The position numbers and the translations under genes are program-made. The notes under the pieces were generated by a model. It did no database searches. It saw only the letters and a program-made list of their open reading frames with translations, and was not told the DNA's origin. Positions 14,049 to 19,045 of a stretch of DNA of 23,252 nt are shown piece after piece. The first letter of the stretch is position 1. Each line of letters begins with the position of its first letter. Source of the DNA: a virus; the IMG/VR virus record IMGVR_UViG_3300042887_001469, positions 1-23,252 of that record. One strand, written 5' to 3'.

Positions 14049-14246
14049 ACCCTTATCAAATGACCATCAAATAAGATTTTACCCGCTTGATTGCCTGCTA
14101 CCCCGTACCACGCCTGCTATTGAATAGGGCTATAGAATAGCCTTTATAGCCTTGCTGCAAGCCGATTGAATGTTAAGCAATAGGGTAGTATTGCTGTAAA
14201 TTGTTTAGCACTATAGCGGTCACTGTAGGTTGTTAAATGGTAGGCA
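14049..14246. other. AT-rich noncoding stretch with one inverted repeat
   Basis: No gene with a credible start was found here on either strand. GGCTATA (14128-14134) and TATAGCC (14145-14151) form a 7-bp stem around GAATAGCCTT. Related words (TGAATAGGGC, AGAATAGCC, CAATAGGGTAG) recur nearby. Together with the repeats just upstream it makes a noncoding block between two converging operons. Confidence 0.5.
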
Positions 14247-14248
14247 AT

Positions 14249-14270
14249 AAAAAAGGGCGGTTAAGCCCTT
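14249..14270 (-). terminator. Leftward intrinsic terminator, distal of a tandem pair
   Basis: Read on the minus strand: AAGGGC, loop TTAACC, GCCCTT, running into TTTTTTATT. The 6-bp perfect stem and T run are standard. It stands behind the stronger terminator at 14291-14313 and shares the word TAATAAAAAAGGGCGGTTA with it, so the two probably arose by duplication. It backs up termination of the leftward small-gene operon. Confidence 0.75.
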
Positions 14271-14288
14271 GCTATTGTTTAAGGTAAT

Positions 14289-14316
14289 AAAAAAGGGCGG
14301 TTATTAGCCGCCCCTT
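14289..14316 (-). terminator. Leftward intrinsic terminator, proximal of a tandem pair
   Basis: On the minus strand GGGCGG, loop CTAATAA, CCGCCC, then TTTTTTATT. It lies 5-8 bases beyond the stop of the 20-residue peptide at 14321 and is the first terminator met by transcripts from 16649. GC-rich stem plus T6 make it convincing. Confidence 0.85.
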
Positions 14317-14320
14317 ATGT

Positions 14321-14383
14321 TTAGTTTTCTAGCATTATTGCTAGTATTGCGAATTTAATCAGCATTAAAAAAATTATTATCAT
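14321..14383 (-). CDS. 20-residue hydrophobic membrane peptide
   Basis: ATG 14383 overlaps the previous stop (TAATG) and TAA is at 14323-14321, immediately before the terminator. The product is MIIIFLMLIKFAILAIMLEN, one membrane span with a single Lys. The overlapping start follows the rule of this operon, and the peptide fills the space up to the terminator exactly. No separate ribosome binding site is evident; translation would rely on coupling. Its size and character recall short toxic or regulatory membrane peptides, but this is only resemblance. Confidence 0.45.
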   Translation of the reverse strand: MIIIFLMLIKFAILAIMLEN

Positions 14384-14553
14384 TAGTTCTCCCCCATAGC
14401 ATCAAGCGCCCACATAGGATAAACTTGCACAATTGGTGGCGTTGATAGCTCAACGTATTCTTTGTATAAATCGCATATTCTTACGCCGTTGTAATTCCAT
14501 TCTTTTATATCTTCAGCGCTTAGCGTGTCGTAAAATTCTTTATATGTCAGCAT
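14383..14553 (-). CDS. Small acidic protein of unknown function
   Basis: 56 residues beginning MLTYKEFYDTLSAEDIKEWN, with YNGVRICDLYKEYVELSTPP and an end ALDAMGEN. ATG 14553 is preferred to TTG 14574 because GGGAG lies 7-8 bases upstream. The upstream stop is 4 bases away. Probably helical and soluble; no domain recognised. Confidence 0.65.
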   Translation of the reverse strand: MLTYKEFYDTLSAEDIKEWNYNGVRICDLYKEYVELSTPPIVQVYPMWALDAMGEN

Positions 14554-14557
14554 AATA

Positions 14558-14779
14558 TTACTCCCAACTATCAACGTAAATTTTGACGCCCTTAATGACG
14601 ATATAAAGACACGCTACGTTAGAAAAACATGACGCATAAACGCGGTATTCTCTATTTCCAACTAATGCTTTTTTGCCGGTGTTTAGTTTTTTACCGTAGC
14701 CGGTCGCCGTTTGCATTAGCCCGCGCGTGTGATACCACATTGGCGCGTCGATAAAATCAAGATATATTGTTTTGTTCAT
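14558..14779 (-). CDS. Small protein of unknown function
   Basis: 73 residues. It starts MNKTIYLDFIDAPMWYHTRG, has a Lys/Gly-rich middle (GYGKKLNTGKKALVG) and ends in beta-like ACLYIVIKGVKIYVDSWE. ATG 14779 overlaps the previous stop as TAATG. No membrane segment strong enough to call, no domain recognised. Its MNKT start is shared with the gene at 14979-15248, possibly chance. Confidence 0.65.
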   Translation of the reverse strand: MNKTIYLDFIDAPMWYHTRGLMQTATGYGKKLNTGKKALVGNREYRVYASCFSNVACLYIVIKGVKIYVDSWE

Positions 14780-14979
14780 TACGCCCCCTTTGTTGCAAGT
14801 AAATCACCATCTTTAAATTTAATGTTTTTATAGCCGTTTAGTTTTAAATCGTTAAAAACGTTTTTTAAATATTCGTCATGATTTTCATAGACCAAAACAT
14901 AATCATCACCAATAAAAACAATGTGTTTGCGGTATCTGATAGCCGTTTGAGTCTTTTCTAGCATTACTTTAATTTTCAT
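14779..14979 (-). CDS. Small Lys/Asp-rich protein of unknown function
   Basis: 66 residues, MKIKVMLEKTQTAIRYRKHI followed by VFIGDDYVLVYENHDEYL and a NDLKLNGYKNIKFKDGD segment. It looks like a small alternating beta/alpha domain. It overlaps the previous stop and the next start by TAATG. No family recognised. Confidence 0.65.
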   Translation of the reverse strand: MKIKVMLEKTQTAIRYRKHIVFIGDDYVLVYENHDEYLKNVFNDLKLNGYKNIKFKDGDLLATKGA

Positions 14980-15248
14980 TAGTTGTCTACCCCGTACTCA
15001 ATCGCAAATAACGGGCGACGCGTTGAACGTTCAACGATAACAATATTGTATTGGTCGTCATCAATTGCGCATTTACCCGCGCTTTTTTCAGATAAAAAAC
15101 CGTTATCACGGAAATACTTTAATAGCTTTCGCGCATTCCAGTGACTTGCATCAACGTCGATATCTCCCACGTCATACCACGCATTCCAAGTGTAACCGTC
15201 ACACTCCCGCCACGCGTCAATTGATAAAATTCTATATGTTTTGTTCAT
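14979..15248 (-). CDS. Small acidic protein of unknown function
   Basis: 89 residues: MNKTYRILSIDAWRECDGYT, a Trp-rich stretch (WNAWYDVGDIDVDASHWNARKLLKYF) and a C-terminal beta hairpin-like part (YNIVIVERSTRRPLFAIEYGV). AAAGG lies 8 bases before the ATG, and unlike its neighbours it starts after a 76-base gap, so it may be translated independently. Similar short proteins occur in phage early operons; no function known to me. Confidence 0.7.
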   Translation of the reverse strand: MNKTYRILSIDAWRECDGYTWNAWYDVGDIDVDASHWNARKLLKYFRDNGFLSEKSAGKCAIDDDQYNIVIVERSTRRPLFAIEYGVDN

Positions 15249-15324
15249 TGTTTAACCTTTATTTTTATTAGGTGCGAAATTACACCGCATAACGCGCTAT
15301 TGCTAACGCGCTACACGCTGGAAT
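15249..15324. other. Short noncoding gap in the leftward operon
   Basis: TAACGCGCT is repeated directly with ATTGC between the copies (about 15290-15312). AAAGG for the next leftward gene lies at the left end. The only frame from an ATG here is 12 codons long. One of the very few gaps among otherwise overlapping leftward genes. Confidence 0.4.
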
Positions 15325-15525
15325 CTAAGGTAAATCCTGAATAGATAATCTATATTTACCGCATACTACTTTTTTATGTTTAGCAAGGGCCGCGCGTAAT
15401 TCGCGCGCTCTTACGGCTTGAAATGATGGGGCAAGGCCTGAACATAATTCTAAACAGACTTTTTTTATCTCACTGGTAGGGAGCTGCACTTTTTTACCCT
15501 CCCATTCAATCGTTAAAATATTCAT
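15325..15525 (-). CDS. Small basic protein of unknown function
   Basis: 66 residues starting MNILTIEWEGKKVQLPTSEI, then an Ala/Arg-rich helix (SFQAVRARELRAALAKHKKV) and YRLSIQDLP. ATG 15525 overlaps the preceding stop (ATGA). The basic helix could bind nucleic acid. No recognised domain. Downstream, TAACGCGCT is directly repeated (15291-15311 region) in the short gap before the next gene. Confidence 0.65.
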   Translation of the reverse strand: MNILTIEWEGKKVQLPTSEIKKVCLELCSGLAPSFQAVRARELRAALAKHKKVVCGKYRLSIQDLP

Positions 15526-15800
15526 AGCGCGCCTTCTACTTTTGACGCGTCAAAGCAGAATGAATAGCCACGCCCGTCCGCGCTGTCGCCGTATCGCATA
15601 CCGTCTGTTTTCCATTCTAGGTTGTTTTTTTCTATTAAGGCTTTAACGGCCTCAAAATGACAGGCGACGCCTGATAACTCGCATGGGTATGAAATAGTAG
15701 CGCTAAAGCCTTTTAGCCCCATGCTGCTAGCAGTATATGCTTTAATTCTGCTACCGCGTGCATTTGACGCGCTTATGTATTTAGTATGTATAGCAATCAT
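15522..15800 (-). CDS. Conserved small phage protein of unknown function
   Basis: 92 residues. The N-terminus IAIHTKYISASNARGSRIKAYTA and the middle YPCELSGVACHFEAVKALIEK are of a kind I have seen repeatedly in short hypothetical proteins of phages of Gram-negative bacteria. A clear GGAGGTG stands 5 bases before ATG 15800, and the start also overlaps the upstream stop (ATGA). No catalytic motif or membrane segment. Likely an early-expressed accessory protein by position. Confidence 0.75.
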   Translation of the reverse strand: MIAIHTKYISASNARGSRIKAYTASSMGLKGFSATISYPCELSGVACHFEAVKALIEKNNLEWKTDGMRYGDSADGRGYSFCFDASKVEGAL

Positions 15801-15949
15801 GACAGCACCTCCATAACTTCGCCAATTTTTTCTATAGGCATACCATTTTCATCATGTAAGTGAGCTGTAACTATATCGCCTACTTCTACACTTGAGCTGT
15901 AAACATAGCCACAAGTACCATCTTTTAAAAGTACAATTAAATCATTCAT
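15797..15949 (-). CDS. 50-residue protein of unknown function, SH3-like
   Basis: From ATG 15949 to TGA 15799-15797. MNDLIVLLKDGTCGYVYSSS leads to VEVGDIVTAHLHDENGMPIEKIGEVMEVL. The string of short beta strands with VGDIV and a Gly turn resembles a small SH3-like barrel (KOW or YorP-like), but this is a fold impression only. It is preceded by the TTAACAATAGAGAGA leader with the ribosome binding site, and its stop overlaps the next ATG. Confidence 0.65.
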   Translation of the reverse strand: MNDLIVLLKDGTCGYVYSSSVEVGDIVTAHLHDENGMPIEKIGEVMEVLS

Positions 15950-15956
15950 AATATTT

Positions 15957-15971
15957 TCTCTCTATTGTTAA
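15957..15971 (-). promoter_or_regulatory. Leader motif TTAACAATAGAGAGA, copy 1
   Basis: Plus-strand TCTCTCTATTGTTAA, 8 bases upstream of the start at 15949. GAGAGA acts as ribosome binding site; the AT-rich left part is shared exactly with copy 2 at 16241-16255, and related words occur at 7531-7546 and 13883-13898. Confidence 0.55.
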
Positions 15972-15977
15972 GTGAAG

Positions 15978-16232
15978 TTAAAACTGCGCTACTACAACCC
16001 ACCCTCTGCGAGGTGTTTTACGGCAAACCAAGAAGGCTACGCCATGCTGGTCATCAAACTGCGAACACCAGTCAGCTCTATTTTGTGCGAACTTATCTGC
16101 ATCAGCGCGTTTATGAGTAATGAAGTCTCCTCCATTGACAAAGCCATTGGAGACAAAGTCTCCTTTGACCGCGATTCTGCCAACTTGGTTAAAACCACCC
16201 ATGTTGGTGACTGCTATTTTAAATTTTTTCAT
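15978..16232 (-). CDS. Small protein of unknown function
   Basis: 84 residues: MKKFKIAVTNMGGFNQVGRI, AVKGDFVSNGFVNGGDFITH, then a KRADADKFAQNRADWCSQFD helix and a basic C-terminus (CRKTPRRGWVVVAQF). The start has the second copy of the leader motif with GAGAGAG about 9 bases upstream. A single domain of beta strands plus helix is likely. No family recognised. Confidence 0.65.
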   Translation of the reverse strand: MKKFKIAVTNMGGFNQVGRIAVKGDFVSNGFVNGGDFITHKRADADKFAQNRADWCSQFDDQHGVAFLVCRKTPRRGWVVVAQF

Positions 16233-16240
16233 TGTTGTTC

Positions 16241-16255
16241 TCTCTCTATTGTTAA
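16241..16255 (-). promoter_or_regulatory. Leader motif TTAACAATAGAGAGA, copy 2
   Basis: Identical over 15 bases to copy 1 at 15957-15971 and placed the same way, 8 bases before ATG 16232. Conservation extends beyond the Shine-Dalgarno part, suggesting binding by a protein or small RNA, or recent duplication of a leader. Confidence 0.55.
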
Positions 16256-16261
16256 TGTGCA

Positions 16262-16284
16262 GCGCGGTCAGCTCACGACCGCGC
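16262..16284. terminator. GC-rich hairpin between two leftward genes
   Basis: GCGCGGTC (16262-16269) and GACCGCGC (16277-16284) form a perfect 8-bp stem with loop AGCTCAC. It lies between the stop at 16296 and the next leader. Without a T tract it is more likely an RNA-stabilising or processing hairpin, or a partial attenuator, than a full terminator. Confidence 0.45.
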
Positions 16285-16295
16285 GTTAAATAAGG

Positions 16296-16586
16296 TTATT
16301 TTGTTAATGTGATATGGCCATCAATTACGTTAACGCGATATTGCGGCGCAGTAACTAATACGGCAGTGATAAGCGCAGCAATTGCACACGATGCAATTAA
16401 TGATAACGTTAGCACTTTAATTGACTTGTTAGCGTAAGTATTAACGCCGACTGTATCAATTAGTGCATACACTATTGAATGAAATTTTGTATCTTCACGG
16501 CGATATGCGCGTGAAAATCTAAAGCCTGTCAATTTCATGACAGGTGTCAAAATAATGGCACTTATGGTTCTAATCAAGTTTTTCAT
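16296..16586 (-). CDS. Small membrane protein, first gene of the leftward small-gene operon
   Basis: 96 residues from ATG 16586, chosen because AGAGA lies about 9 bases upstream; a longer form from ATG 16613 has no ribosome binding site. MKNLIRTISAIILTPVMKLT gives a first weakly hydrophobic helix, then a basic loop (FSRAYRREDTKFHS), and a strong membrane segment near the C-terminus (LTLSLIASCAIAALITAVLV, about 62-81). The last residues APQYRVNVIDGHITLTK would sit on the other side of the membrane. Function unknown; its first place after a repressible-looking promoter marks it as an early product. Confidence 0.65.
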   Translation of the reverse strand: MKNLIRTISAIILTPVMKLTGFRFSRAYRREDTKFHSIVYALIDTVGVNTYANKSIKVLTLSLIASCAIAALITAVLVTAPQYRVNVIDGHITLTK

Positions 16587-16621
16587 GTTGGCAGTCTCTA
16601 AAAATGTTGTCATTGTAGGCA

Positions 16622-16639
16622 GTCGTCAAAATTGACGAC
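16622..16639. promoter_or_regulatory. Operator-like palindrome GTCGTCAA-AA-TTGACGAC
   Basis: Perfect 8-bp arms with a 2-base centre, just downstream of the leftward promoter where a bound protein would block transcription. It contains the GTCAA...TTGAC core shared with sites at 17019, 17076 and 17242. The same sequence could also form a hairpin in the 5' leader. Confidence 0.6.
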
Positions 16640-16648
16640 CTGCAAAAC

Positions 16649-16676
16649 ATTATAAAGCAAGTTTTAACTTTTGCAA
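16649..16676 (-). promoter_or_regulatory. Leftward sigma70-like promoter of the small-gene operon
   Basis: On the minus strand TTGCAA (16676-16671), 16-base spacer, perfect TATAAT (16654-16649). It is followed about 10 bases later by an 18-base operator-like palindrome at 16622-16639 and then by the first leftward gene. It is the best -10 in the window. Confidence 0.7.
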
Positions 16677-17013
16677 CATTTTTTGTTGTTTGTTGGCAGC
16701 GTGTCTGTATATGGTGGGCAGTTTAGCAAGTGATTGACTGCCAACGCGCGCGCCCACGCCCCGCCTATGCTGGCGAGTTTGTGGGTGGTTGTAGGTATAC
16801 CATTATCTACTTTAAAAATTAGATGTATATTATATAGGCTATAGAATTCCCCACGAATTTCTGGCGACTTTGTAGGCAGTGCCTACACTGCCTACACTGC
16901 CTACACTTTTAGACCGGCGCAAACTGGCAAGGCGTAGTGTAGGCGGTCGTATCCAGTACTAAATTCATTGCCTACCACTGCCCACAAGCCTAGTAGAACG
17001 ATGTGAAGTAGCC

Positions 17014-17092
17014 TTAGTGTCAATATATTGACGTTTACCCTTGATAAGCTATAGTAATCAATGACTTACAATAACGTCAAATAATTGACACT
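17014..17092. promoter_or_regulatory. Mirror-image operator pair with face-to-face promoters
   Basis: GTCAATATATTGAC (17019-17032) and GTCAAATAATTGAC (17076-17089) are palindromes whose flanks continue as an inverted repeat (AGTGTCAAT...TTGACGTT versus AACGTCAA...ATTGACACT). The inner TTGACG of each is a -35 box. Rightward: TTGACG 17028-17033, 16 bases, TATAGT 17050-17055. Leftward: TTGACG 17080-17075, 18 bases, TACTAT 17056-17051. The two -10 boxes overlap, so only one promoter could fire at a time. Confidence 0.6.
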
Positions 17093-17101
17093 TAGCCTTG
17101 A

Positions 17102-17366
17102 ATCCTCTGTAACCCGCGTATTCCGTGGCTTGCAGGGGATAGGGGGGGGATTAAAATAAAAAATAAAAGCGCAGGCGGGGAGGACTTGACAAGACGACTG
17201 GCAGGCATACCATGTCTAGTAGAAGCATTTTCATATATACCGTCAAATAATTGACGCATAGGGGGGGGCGTTCAATTCCGAAGGCGATGCAAAACATTCA
17301 CAGACAAAAAAGACATTTCCATATATATTATAAATATTTTTTAACGAGCTAAGGATTCATGCGACC
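17102..17366 (+). promoter_or_regulatory. Leader of the packaging operon: promoter, operator and two G8 tracts
   Basis: TTGACA (17186-17191), 16-base spacer and TACCAT (17208-17213) make a candidate rightward promoter. The palindrome GTCAAATAATTGAC follows at 17242-17255. ATAGGGGGGGG occurs twice, with G8 at 17142-17149 and 17261-17268. ATCCTCTG (17102-17109) can pair with CAGGGGAT (17133-17140). A further TATAAA (17329-17334) lies just before terS. AAGGA stands 11 bases before ATG 17367. Noncoding DNA directly before terS is the usual place of cos or pac sites. Confidence 0.55.
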
Positions 17367-17744
17367 ATGCAATCATTTCCATATTCACCAAGAGAGTTAA
17401 AAGTGACAGAGACGCGTCTAAACGCCATTTACGATGCGTCAGCGCTTGGGCTAAAGGGTGACAAGCTAGCCCTCGCTGCGGGGCTACTTCCAAGCGAATA
17501 TCGGCAGTTGTGTCAGCTAGACCCAAACGTCGAGTTAATGACGATGAAGGGCGCTGCCGACGCAGAGGCGCAAATGGCACAGGTGTTAAAAGACGCGGCG
17601 CTAGGTGGCGACACAAAGGCGGCGTTAGCTATCCTTCAGAACGTACACGGGTGGGCAAGCGCTAAGGAGCAAAGCAGAGTGGCGTTTGGCATTACTAATG
17701 CGGACGGTACCGCCGCAAGCCTTGTCATAGGGTGGGAATCATGA
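17367..17744 (+). CDS. terS: Terminase small subunit
   Basis: 125 residues directly upstream of, and overlapping (ATGA), the large terminase gene. The N-terminal region (TETRLNAIYDASALGLKGDKLALAAGLLPSEYRQL) fits a helix-turn-helix for recognising the packaging site, followed by a helical oligomerisation part (GAADAEAQMAQVLKDAALGGDTKAALAILQNVHGWA) common in small terminases. The tail GITNADGTAASLVIGWES would contact the large subunit. Length is normal for the family. ATG 17367 is the only in-frame ATG near the AAGGA site; GTG at residue 13 is a weaker alternative. Assignment rests on position and domain pattern. Confidence 0.88.
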   Translation: MQSFPYSPRELKVTETRLNAIYDASALGLKGDKLALAAGLLPSEYRQLCQLDPNVELMTMKGAADAEAQMAQVLKDAALGGDTKAALAILQNVHGWASAKEQSRVAFGITNADGTAASLVIGWES

Positions 17745-19045
17745 AGGTTGTCATACCCTATAAGCCAAGAGATGTATTTCGACCACTCCACGCAAGAAAA
17801 GAAAGATGGGCAGTTGTGGTTGCTCACAGAAGGGCGGGCAAGTCGGTAGCGTGTATTAATGAATTGATAAAGTGTGCTTGTATGGATTCTAGTGGAGATG
17901 GTAGGTATGCCTACATCTGCCCATACTACTCACAGGCAAAACAAGTTATCTGGGATTACTGTAAGACGTTTACAAAACCCATACCCAACATAAAGGTGAA
18001 CGAAAGTGAATTACGACTCGATTTTCCAAACGGGGCGCGTATTCAGTTATTTGGTGCTGACAATCCTGACAGGTTGCGCGGTCTTTACTTTGACGGGATT
18101 ATTGCTGACGAGTATGGCGATTGGAAGTCAACTGTATGGCCATACGTTATCCGTCCTGCGCTGGCTGACCGCAAAGGGTGGGCGATAATTATTGGGACGC
18201 CAAAGGGTAAGAATAGCTTTTACGAACGCTTTGAAGCAGGAAAACAAGATAAGGACTGCTTTACCCTGCTGTTGACAGCATCAAATTCGGGTATCCTCGA
18301 CCAAGAAGAAATTGACGCGCTGAGGAAAGAGTTGTCGGAGGACGCATGGCTACAGGAGATGGAGTGCAACTTCGACGCGGCGATACCGGGGGCTATTTAC
18401 GGCAGAGAGATGTACGAAGTGGGGCAATCGGGGAGAGTACGACCTTGCTATGACCGCAAACTCAAGACATTCGCGGCTATCGATTTGGGGTGGAGCGACG
18501 ACACGGCGATTTGGTGGTTTCAGGTGGCGGGCAAAGAGCTTAGGTTTATTGACTGCTACAGCAACAGTGGAATGCCTATCGCGCATTACCATGACATTTT
18601 GCAGAGTAAAGGCTATGATTATGGCGAATGGTTATATTTGCCGCACGACGCGAAGGCTAAATCACTGCAAACGGGCAGAAGTATCGAGGAGCAGTTTAGG
18701 TCACTGGGGTGGTCACCTAGAATTGTGCCAAACATATCACTTATGGACGGGATACAAGCCGCTAGGTTATCATTAGCAAACTGTTGGTTTGACCCAAGCT
18801 GCAAAGAAGGAATGGAAGCGCTAACACAGTACCAAAGAGAGTATAATGTAGACAAAAAGGTGTTTAATGAACGACCTAAACACGATTGGACATCTCACTT
18901 TGCTGACGCTTTCCGGTACGCGTGTCTTGCATGGCGTGAACAACGACCAGACGCAGCGCCAAAACCCAAAGCAAAATTCTGGGAAGACCAGTCCTTAGAG
19001 GAGTTGTGGGAACACAGCTCGAAACGTAGAGGTAGACGAATATAA
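17741..19045 (+). CDS. terL: Terminase large subunit (packaging ATPase and nuclease)
   Basis: 434 residues. ATPase domain: Walker A AHRRAGKS (28-35), Walker B GIIADEYG with D123 and E124, and a coupling motif IIGTPKGK. Nuclease domain: AAIDLGWSDDTA (D248), HDAKAKS, and the final acidic residue in HFADAFRY (D389), giving the RNase H-like metal site. Length is typical. It drives DNA into the procapsid through the portal encoded next and cuts the concatemer. ATG 17741 is preferred to GTG 17732 since it overlaps the terS stop. The C-terminus is basic (SSKRRGRRI), as often at the portal-contacting end. The stop overlaps the portal start (TAATG). Confidence 0.96.
   Translation: MKVVIPYKPRDVFRPLHARKERWAVVVAHRRAGKSVACINELIKCACMDSSGDGRYAYICPYYSQAKQVIWDYCKTFTKPIPNIKVNESELRLDFPNGARIQLFGADNPDRLRGLYFDGIIADEYGDWKSTVWPYVIRPALADRKGWAIIIGTPKGKNSFYERFEAGKQDKDCFTLLLTASNSGILDQEEIDALRKELSEDAWLQEMECNFDAAIPGAIYGREMYEVGQSGRVRPCYDRKLKTFAAIDLGWSDDTAIWWFQVAGKELRFIDCYSNSGMPIAHYHDILQSKGYDYGEWLYLPHDAKAKSLQTGRSIEEQFRSLGWSPRIVPNISLMDGIQAARLSLANCWFDPSCKEGMEALTQYQREYNVDKKVFNERPKHDWTSHFADAFRYACLAWREQRPDAAPKPKAKFWEDQSLEELWEHSSKRRGRRI

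Larger units (their letters stand above)
16588..16985. repeat. Array of TGCCTAC-like repeats in both orientations, with three tandem 9-mers
   Basis: GCCTACACT is repeated perfectly three times at 16881-16907. GTAGGCAGTGCCTAC (16872-16886) is a perfect inverted repeat with a 3-base centre. TGTAGGCAGT occurs identically at 16614-16623 and 16871-16880. Variants are seen at 16588, 16692-16699, 16714-16722, 16738-16745, 16937-16947, 16969-16976 and 16979-16985. An AT-rich stretch (16804-16855) lies inside the array. The layout resembles iterons with a DNA-unwinding element, or a multi-site operator. No gene was found in this stretch. Confidence 0.6.
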
